From Cenococcum geophilum 1.58 (Eukaryota > Ascomycota > Dothideomycetes > Gloniales > Gloniaceae): a DNA stretch of 64,000 bases. Every line of letters starts with the position of its first letter. Positions within the stretch are counted from its first letter, which is position 1. The translations under genes and the position numbers were made by a program. The stretch spans positions 558,001 to 622,000 of the forward strand of contig KV748252.1 of NCBI GenBank assembly GCA_001692895.1. Direction: 5' to 3'. The notes below the pieces were generated by a model. It was given only the letters and a program-made list of their open reading frames with translations. It was not told where the DNA came from and made no database searches. Positions 57,310-64,000 of this stretch are shown one piece after another.

Positions 57310-58850
57310 TAGTTGGCCGAAGCATTCTGAGGGGGCTTTTACCTTAATCCAGAAATCAGGTAGGGGGTCTTTGAGAGGGACTAGGTCTCCTATTTCGGCG
57401 TTAGATTAAATGTAATGAAGAAGCGTATAGTAACGGTAAATCAGAAGTATCCTAATGCGGGCATAGTAATAACACCCTATCGCGATCAAAATGAGATAGA
57501 GTATTAGCTAGCCCGTTTTCTGCAGAGGAAACCCACTCCGCATAGAGCGTAATATCGTAGGCTGCGGCCAGTTGGAGGATCTCACGGAGCGGGTAATTAC
57601 CCGGTCCTTTCACCACCGTATTCTGGAATCCTAAGAGTACTACTGTGTTATTTGTATGGATACAGACTGAGCTGTGCTCCTACCGCGTTGCCCAGAGCTA
57701 AAATGAGGTTGTAATCGCTCGGACCTCCCGCTTATTAATTAGGGTAAGGCGGTGTTCTGCATTAGGGTAGCAGCTTAAAGAATCGTCTTAGGGTAGAGAT
57801 ACCGAATAGGGCGGCTATGTTGTCCCTCGAGAATCCTTAAGGAAGAAGAAGGCCCCGTAACCAAGAATCCCGGATGCGTCTAAGAAGAGATGGAATTATT
57901 TTCAATCCGTATCGTCAAAGAAGAGGATACCATTCAAAAGGGTAAGAGCATCCCTCCACCATAACAAGTCTTGGCGAAGTTCAGCTGTTAGCCGTTGGCG
58001 AGGATAACCACCTGCCTTTATAAAAGTGGAGATGAACTCCCAGATAGAGCGGTTGTATGAACGCCCAAGCCTGATTACCCGGGCGCTCCAAGCGAGTCTA
58101 CCAGCCAGTTTTTAACTCTGAACCAGCGTCAGGGATCTACCACTCAACGCTTTATTAATCTCCTCGATCGTAGTGGCCTGTTTTAAAGGAGAAAGACGCA
58201 GCTCAGACTTTAGAGTATCTATAATATAACCTAGGACTTCAGCCGTAGTGCCTTCGATATTCTTTGATTCGTTTCGTGGGATGCCTAATTCGTCGCTCAA
58301 TTGGTTATACACACTAAGCAATTGAGGGAGGATAGAAGCGTCAGAGAGTATAAAGATGAAGTCATCTAGATAGTGCTCTAAGGCGGCGTTCGGGATATGT
58401 TGGATAAGTATCCAGTGGAATCCCTCCGCAAAAAGATTGAATAAAAAGGGTGCAGTTCGAAGGCCGAATGAGAGGTAACGTTTGAAATACACCACACCCT
58501 TCCAGGAGAACCCTATAAGGCGTTGAGCTTCAATGGAAAGTGGGATGTTCCGAAAGGCGTCCTTGATGTCCCTCTTAACAATTATGTAACTACGGCCTGT
58601 ACGTATAACGTGTTGGAGAACCTAATCGACTGTTAAATATTATAGTGTGGCGAATGCTATAGGGATTGAGTCGTTGACAGATCGGCCAGATGGTGAGGAT
58701 AAGTTGTGAATACGGCGCCATCCCCTATCCGCTTTAGGTACCAAACCTAGCGGCGAGGACATAACGGGAGACGTTGCCATTGCAATCCTGCCTATATCTA
58801 GATCGGCGTTGATCTTCTCTGAGATTAGGACCATATTTGCGGCTATCAAG
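57310..58850 (-). pseudogene. RT and RNase H of the YR retrotransposon
   Basis: RT: 58640-58849 contains SPLGLVPKADRGWRRIHNLS, the fingers motif of DIRS RTs. It continues with DIKDAFRNIPLS and GVVYFKRYLSFGLRTAPFLF, and the catalytic box is HYLDDFIFIL (58112-58495). RNase H follows with LFLDASGILGYGAFF, CIHTNNTVVLLGFQN and NGLANTLSHFDRD down to about 57440. No methyltransferase-like domain was seen between RNase H and the recombinase. Several TAA/TAG codons interrupt it. Confidence 0.8.
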
Positions 58851-58861
58851 GCTTGGTTCTT

Positions 58862-60280
58862 CTAGGAGAGGAGCTCAATTTCTAGGTCTACCCCAATCTG
58901 GCATCCAAACTTTAAGATACCGATAATGTTACGTTGGAGGTTGCCGGGGTACAGGGATAGATAACGCCCCCACGCTTGAATAATTAAGGGGGAGGGAGAG
59001 TCCTGTAGAGGAGAGGAGGGCAGGAAGACTGGAAATGATGGTATAGTATTCGGCCTACCCGTACTGTAAGGGTAGAGCACGGTTTCGGCGGAGTGTAGGT
59101 ATAGCTTGATGAAATCCTCTTCCTCCTCTTCCTTTTCCTTATTGACACTTTCCTCTAGTAATTGCTACTTGCAATTCCTCGCAGTATACGGGCCACCGCA
59201 CTTGCTGCAGGTATGCGGGAACTTGCAATCCTTACCCAAGTCACACTTCCCTCTATTAAAGCTGTAACAGGTCCTTAAGATATCGGTGCTTACTCGCGCG
59301 CGTTTTGAGATAGATGCGGATTTATAAGTACTGGGATTGCAATAGATATCCAGAAAGTTACTAAAGATCTTCTAGTTAGCTGGCTCTAACTGGTTCTTTT
59401 AAATAACCATAGAGTGGTGCTCCAAGGCCATAGTCATCAAGGGAGCAATTTAGTAGGTGGCAGATAGCCAGATAACTTGATTGCAGAAGGCAAGCATTTA
59501 GGGAATAAGATCTACCGAAAGATTCTTACACATAACGATCAAAATCATTATATAGTTAAGGAAGCCCTCTACCCACACTTCGACGGACGGGTAGTCCTTT
59601 ATCGTCCCTTCTTTCGGTCTCATAGAAAGGACGCTGTTAACGATAAGGATATCATTCTAAGGCTTAGACCAGAGCTAGTGTATCCGGAGGCGAGAGAGGT
59701 TATTAGGCAAGAAAGTACCCTGAAATACCTTAAGTATCTCTTTATTCGGGACGCCAGGGAGGAGGGTATTTAGGATATTGGCTGTAGATGGGAGCAACTC
59801 ACCCGGTTCATTAATTGGGGTTAAGGATGACACTGCCGTAGCTGATCTCGCTGTTACCGTAGCGAGGCTCAATGTATGGAGTTCAGTCGCCCGATCTTCC
59901 TGTTCTTTTTAAACGCGTAGCATTTCGGTACGGTCCTCCTGTTCCTAAAGGAGTCTTATTTTCCAGTCGGTTGCCTGGTCCTCAACCTCCTTTACCTGAG
60001 CTCTTCTAATCCTTAGGTCCTCCTCGTGTAGTTGCTGGAGCCGTTCTTTGGCTTTTTCAGCGGCTAAAGTCTCGCGTTAAGCCGCGGAGAGAGGCGCCAT
60101 TATGGAGGATGGAGACTATAACGCCGGCGTATCGCCTGAAGGTGTAGGGGAAGGTGAGGGAGACTGGTAGGTAACCTCTGAGGAGTTTAGCTCGTCGAGT
60201 GTGTTGTTGTTGGTCGAGTTTTCGAGGTTTTCACGGACGATTCGCGAAGGTTTAGACGAGCGTATAGGTTGTTGAGTCAT
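58862..60280 (-). pseudogene. Gag-like protein of the YR retrotransposon
   Basis: Start MTQQPIRSSKPSRI at 60280, then a Ser/Pro-rich stretch, a charged coiled coil (AAEKAKERLQQLHEEDL), and near 59180-59290 a Cys/His cluster CYSFNRGKCDLGKDCKFPHT followed by CSKCGGPY. This C-x-F-N-x-G-x-C...C...H plus second-finger pattern is typical of DIRS-type Gag proteins. The part 58862-59080 (PYSTGRPNTIPSF) leads into the RT. Broken by stops. A 98-codon plus-strand frame at 59477-59773 is a shadow of this region. Confidence 0.65.
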
Positions 60281-60346
60281 CAACAGCAACAATCAATTAT
60301 TAGAAATTGAGTAAATAAGGCATTGGCTCTCGAATGAGACTAATAT

Positions 60347-60453
60347 GGAAAGCAAGCAAGCAAGGCTCAATTTTGTGAATGTTGATGATGTTGGTGTTGC
60401 TGAGATGCAGGGGTGCTGCTGCAGTGCTCGCTTAGCCACATAGACATGTCCAT
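60347..60453 (-). repeat. Split direct repeat A1 of the YR retrotransposon
   Basis: 107-bp repeat at the element's 5' end, upstream of the gag start at 60280. It retains G/C where A2 has A/T at several positions, so A2 is the more RIPped copy. Confidence 0.9.
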
Positions 60454-60507
60454 TAAAGCAATTACGGAGGCTGTACACAGGTGGTTTCATTTTTCAAGTA
60501 CCGCCAG

Positions 60508-60778
60508 TGTATAATTACAGCACCTGTTGTACCAACCGCGTGCTTACGCGGTCGGTACACCAGGTACGCGTTTACGCGTTCAGTGCACCAACCACTCGCT
60601 TACGCGTCTGGTGCACTTATGAAGCACTGACTAATTAGGGGGGGGGTGCATCAGTATATAGACCACGTAGTCTGCTTCATACAATCGACAGTCACCATCA
60701 TCCAAACGAGCATACAATACTATACGTATTTCGTGCCCCTGGATCTGACTCACTTGTGCCATTAAATTGGTACGAACA
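60508..60778 (+). repeat. 3' LTR of the copia element
   Basis: 271 bp, differing from the 5' LTR at only a few positions (A/G, T/C) and one indel in the poly-G run. Followed by the GGGAC duplication. Confidence 0.95.
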
Positions 60779-61950
60779 GGGACGAATTAGCAGCTAGTTC
60801 TAGCTCTAGTTCGAGCTCTAAAAACTCTATTATAAAGCACTTTTATAGCTAAAAACATAGCTATTATCTCTAGCTTCGAGAGTTTAGCAACGAATTTAAA
60901 ACTAGAAAATAGAGGGAATCTCTTTAAATTGGTAAAAACTGTAGTCTTTACCTATTTTTGCATTCTTTTCTATCTTGAGAGGTAGTAAGAAAGAAGCTGT
61001 ATAAGAATATCTAAGCCTAGTAGAAAATCTATAAAAATCCCTAATGTGGGACTTAGTAAATATATACTATATAAATAGTTTTAAAGACAATAAATTAAAT
61101 ATAGTAGCCATCTATAAAATAGGAGAGAGAAATATGATTAAATATATAATAAACTATAATTTAGAACCCCATATAGGAGTTATAAATATAGAGCTTTATA
61201 TAGTCTATAGGGCCCTAAAATACCTAAAATAATATAGACTAGAAGAGAAATAGGCTTATATTTTTATAGATAGCTAGGCGGCTATTAAAAGATTATAGCT
61301 TTATTCTCTTATAGGGGGACAAGAACTAGTCTTTAAAATTACGTAAAATTGCTCTTATTTAGCTAGTAAAAATATTTCTATTAACTTCTATTAAGTTCCT
61401 AGCCACTTAAGAATGTATAGAAATAAATAGTAGATAAGCTAGCTAAAAAAGGCCTTTTAAAAAAATCTTCTTATACTTCTTTAGCCTATATAAGGAGAGT
61501 AGTAAGAGAAAAGATACTAAAATAGTAAAATATATAATTGGAAATAGAAGGGAAATAAAGGAAAATACTATACTAGAATCTATAAAGGAAGCTATTCCTT
61601 TTCTCTTAAAGCTCCTAAGAATAGATATCCTAAAAAGTAAAAAAAAAGCTACTTTAAATCCCTCTCTAAAATAATAGAGAAGGATAAAGAAAGAAGATGC
61701 TTTAGGGAATATAGCGCTATATAAACCCTAAGGTACTTATTACTAAAATGCAACTTATATAGAGGAGAGAGAAAAGAGATGTAAAGGTATCTAGGTTCTT
61801 CTCTCTCTTTAAAAAAGCTATTTTATATAAAGAAAAGAAAGGAGGCACTTTTTTAATTTTTAGATTAGATAGGAATAGCCACTTAAAAGTAGCTAATAGC
61901 AGTAAGATCTTTAAAAGGGGGCAACTTCTACTAGGCTCCCAGTAAATAGA
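60779..61950 (+). pseudogene. RIPped Tad-like LINE: RNase H domain and ORF2 tail
   Basis: Open piece 61044-61232 ends GVINIELYIVYRALKYLK, then FIDSQAAIKRLQLYS and YQVPSHLRMYRNK.VDKLAKKG. These are the acidic and His positions of the RNase H found after the RT in Tad-type LINEs. Further on, YLGSSLFKKAILYKEKKGG resembles the C-terminal end of such ORF2 proteins. The RT itself is not in the window. Stops and AT-richness indicate RIP. Confidence 0.6.
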
Positions 61951-62276
61951 TATTAGTAAGTAAAAGGATAGAAATAAATTATAAATAGGATAGGCGGTTT
62001 CTTATAGTCTTATTTTTTCTACTGCTCTCTTACTATCTAGTAGTTGCTAGTAATCTAGTATTTTACTAAGGAGCGGTAAACCCCTAATTTAGAGGTTTAT
62101 AAACTACTAGGATATAGCTATTAGTATATATTAAGCTACCTAGAAAGTATTTATATATATAGAACTATAGCGCCATAGCCTAGAGGCTGTATGCGTAGTA
62201 TTGTACGTAATATAATACAATGGATAAATAAAAAAAATCTCTTTCCGCAGGTTGAGATAATCGGGTCAGGTCGTAC
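61951..62276. other. AT-rich sequence with no recognised feature
   Basis: RIP-like composition ending near 62230, where GC returns to normal. Nothing identified. Confidence 0.4.
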
Positions 62277-62340
62277 GTCTGCAAGCCCGCACGATTGGTC
62301 ATCCACAGGAGCTAGCTCCATGTAGTGTCCTTGATAACTA
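62277..62340. repeat. Possible fragment of LTR family C
   Basis: GCAAGCCCGCACGATTGGTC resembles GCAAGCCTGTACGATTGGTA at 32981. Short, without termini. Confidence 0.35.
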
Positions 62341-62530
62341 TAACATGTTTGTGACGCTGAAGTACTCCCGGGAGATGAACGCGACGAGGCAAAAACGAGG
62401 ATTTAGTTCGGTAACCAAGCATACATGAATGCAAACAGTTAGTTGTGATTTATCAAATTTCTCATTTCGGTTCTTTTCATTCAAAACACAATAGCTAATC
62501 TATCTTCCGGGAACCCCAGCGCCCCTTCTC

Positions 62531-64000
62531 CTAATCCAAAAATACCGGAATCCCATACACTACCGCCGCTGCCCCGTTCAAATATTTCAACACACACGCC
62601 TCCCTAGCCCCTCTAATAGCCTCATCGAGCCCAGCACCCCTCCTCCTCACCCCCAGCGCCGCCCCCCCAGCAGCCTCAAAAGCCCCCTCACCCTTTCTCC
62701 CCCTCCTAGCCATCCCGGCCCCCCTCGCACTCTCCACCTCCGCAACCCGCGCCAGAACCCTGCCCTTGCCCTTGCCCTTCCCCTTCTCACGCTTCTCCTC
62801 CTTCCCCGCCTTTCTCCCGTCGCCGGCAGGAGTCTCAGGCCACAGCCCCCAAATCTCCCCCGCGCGCACCGCAAAGCGGTCACAGTCCTTATCCGTCACA
62901 TCCCACAGCATGCCCACGACGGCCGGCGCGCCCGCGGCCAAGTACGCCGTCAGCATGCCCGAGGGCTCGAAGACGCCGTGCTCGGCCACCAGCGCCGAGG
63001 AGCAGCCAAATAAGAACGACGTCGCGCAGCTCGGTTTCCGCTCTGGAGGCACGGACGAGGTAGGCTCTTCAGCGGAAGAGGGCGAGGAAGGGAGAGGGAC
63101 GCGCTCGTGGAGTTTCTTCACAACCCTCGAGCGGATGTACTGTGCGCCACTTCCGTGCCCGAAGTAGAGCAGCAAGTCCTTTTCGTGCAGCGCGGCTTCG
63201 AACTCTTTCTCGCTTGGGCCGTGGGCGATGATATGGGTCCAGTCGCCTTCCATGGCGTCTAGGTGTGGGCGAAGCGTCCTCTGTGTGTGTGTCAAATCAC
63301 CCGACGGGTTTAGGATGCTCGTCCCGCCGGCGCTTGCAGAGATGTGATGTCCTGGCTCCGCGTCCTTATCTGTGACGTGGAGGGGAGGCCTGGCAGTAAC
63401 AAGACGTTCCCGTAGTGCGGCTAATGAAGGAAGGCGAGAGATAGACAGAGGCTGGAGGCAGGGGAGGGATTCCCATGGGAAGGCGTGGAGGTCTTTGTCA
63501 AGGATAAGAATCGTGTGGGTTGGCTTTGTTGAGATGTTTTGGGATGCTGAGTGATAGGCGCGGAGGGCATCCAGTGTTTCAACAACGACCTGGTTGAGTT
63601 AGTAAGATAATTTATTTGGGATCATGGGTGTTTGAGAAGAGTATGTGAGGTGTCTTACAGAATCGAAGTCAATTTCGTCGTATGCATTCCGCTCGCCGCT
63701 AAATTGCAGAATGTCTACGACAAAATAGACCAAGTCCATCAATGGCTCATCCAGGTCGAGTTCTTCATTCATTGCATCTCCCAGACCAATGAATAACTCC
63801 AGGATTCTCGGTTCCAGGTTAACTTTTTTCTGCTGCCCTCGACCCTGACGAGAGGGGAGATGCCTGTTTAAAATATTCTGGAACGATTTTTGGAAACGGG
63901 CTAAGAGATTGGGCTGTCGAACATGCTGAGAAAATATTCCTCTAAAACCCCCGAGCCAAATGTTCTCAATGTTGACTAGTAGATCTCGAAGTCGGTTGTC
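62531..64000 (-). CDS. Separase (peptidase C50) C-terminal catalytic part, 5' end outside window
   Basis: Separase is the caspase-fold cysteine protease that cleaves cohesin kleisin at anaphase. The two exons visible are 63659-64000 (partial) and 62531-63589, joined by a 69-bp intron (63590-63658) with donor GTAAGA, a CTAAC branch site and acceptor CAG, phase 0. The upstream exon reads LRDLLVNIENIWLGGFRGIF and LDLDEPLMDLVYFVVD. The next reads HTILILDKDLHAFPWESLP, then the catalytic His in LLLYFGHGSGAQYIRS (codon 63155-63157) and the catalytic Cys in FLFGCSSALVAEHGVFEP (codon 63002-63004), then GMLWDVTDKDCDRF. Both catalytic residues are present. A Lys/Gly/Arg-rich insertion (GKEEKREKGKGKGKG) precedes the last helix (ACVLKYLNGAAAVVYGIPVFL). 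About 466 residues are visible. Nuclear at mitosis. The gene continues beyond 64000. Confidence 0.95.

Larger units (their letters stand above)
55710..60453 (-). mobile_element. Tyrosine-recombinase (DIRS-order) retrotransposon with split direct repeats (PAT/Ngaro-like)
   Basis: Minus-strand order: Gag-like protein with CCCH/CCHC-type fingers, reverse transcriptase, RNase H, tyrosine recombinase. There is no integrase, no aspartic protease and no LTR. The ends are split direct repeats: A1 60347-60453 and A2 55934-56040 (107 bp, about seven differences), B1 56039-56186 and B2 55710-55857 (148 bp, five or six differences). In transcription order this is A1, ORFs, B1, A2, 76-bp spacer, B2, with B1 and A2 abutting. 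That is the architecture known for PAT and Ngaro elements, which replicate through a circular intermediate and integrate with a tyrosine recombinase rather than making a target duplication. None was seen here. It sits inside the copia 3' region. Stops break all frames. Confidence 0.8.
47481..60778 (+). mobile_element. Full-length Ty1/copia LTR retrotransposon with two nested insertions
   Basis: LTRs 47481-47750 and 60508-60778 are almost identical (TGTATAATTACAG... to GGTACGAACA) and GGGAC flanks the whole at 47476-47480 and 60779-60783. The single gag-pol frame (48172-53214) has the order zinc knuckle, protease, integrase, RT, RNase H, which defines copia. The region after pol was hit by a pogo transposon (53372-55469) and a tyrosine-recombinase retrotransposon (about 55710-60453). 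Without them the element is about 6.45 kb. LTR identity says it is fairly young, yet pol carries many TAG/TAA codons, so RIP acted on it. Confidence 0.9.

Noticed and set aside
59477..59773. 98-codon plus-strand open frame
   Set aside because: It lies antisense to the Gag-like region of the YR retrotransposon and has no domain.
62766..63167. 133-codon plus-strand frame
   Set aside because: Antisense shadow of the GC-rich separase exon.

Overview
The window looks like a piece of a filamentous ascomycete (Pezizomycotina) chromosome with a two-compartment layout. Genes have short GT-AG introns (about 49-69 bp) and near-normal GC, and they encode typical fungal proteins: a MARVEL membrane protein, a DUF1932 dehydrogenase, a UBC/F-box protein and separase. 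Between them lie long AT-rich tracts, poor in CpA and TpG, where recognisable transposon frames are broken almost only by TAA/TAG at former Gln or Trp codons. That is the signature of repeat-induced point mutation (RIP). No rRNA, tRNA, CRISPR array or prokaryotic-type operon was seen.

Layout. 1-2.4 kb: RIP-decayed copy of an unidentified repeated gene. 2.4-8.4 kb: heavily RIPped Ty3/gypsy element (GyA), minus strand, carrying a 299-bp MITE and a fresh-looking solo LTR. 8.4-9.25 kb: another LTR fragment with a related 152-bp MITE. 9.5-22 kb: gene island holding the dehydrogenase, a three-exon MARVEL gene, a coiled-coil protein, a probable dead gene, an E2/F-box protein, and a secreted/transmembrane Cys-rich protein gene interrupted by a 49-bp triplication. 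22.8-32.4 kb: RIPped unknown sequence, then a complete gypsy element GyB (LTRs and GTACT target duplication) hosting a solo GyA LTR, followed by a second solo GyA LTR. 33.2-39.3 kb: a complete chromodomain gypsy element GyC with CAATC duplication, inserted into an older LTR. 39.4-47.5 kb: RIPped debris (GyA fragments, a pogo-type transposase relic, and an unexplained GC-normal island).

47.5-60.8 kb is one 13.3-kb Ty1/copia element bounded by 270-bp LTRs and GGGAC duplications. Two later insertions sit near its 3' end: a pogo/Fot1 DNA transposon (53372-55469, TA duplication, 34-bp perfect terminal inverted repeats) and a tyrosine-recombinase (DIRS-order) retrotransposon at about 55710-60453. 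The latter encodes Gag zinc fingers, RT/RNase H and a tyrosine recombinase on the minus strand and is bounded by split direct repeats in the order A1-ORFs-B1-A2-B2, as in PAT/Ngaro elements. This is the most notable object in the window. A Tad-like LINE relic (60.8-61.9 kb) follows, then the 3' end of the separase gene (62531 to the window edge), which returns to the gene compartment.

The host genes are not evidently a pathway. What links the window is a stack of nested insertions of different ages whose RIP load and target duplications allow their order to be read. All calls are by eye from the sequence. Family assignments rest on recognised motifs, not on database searches.
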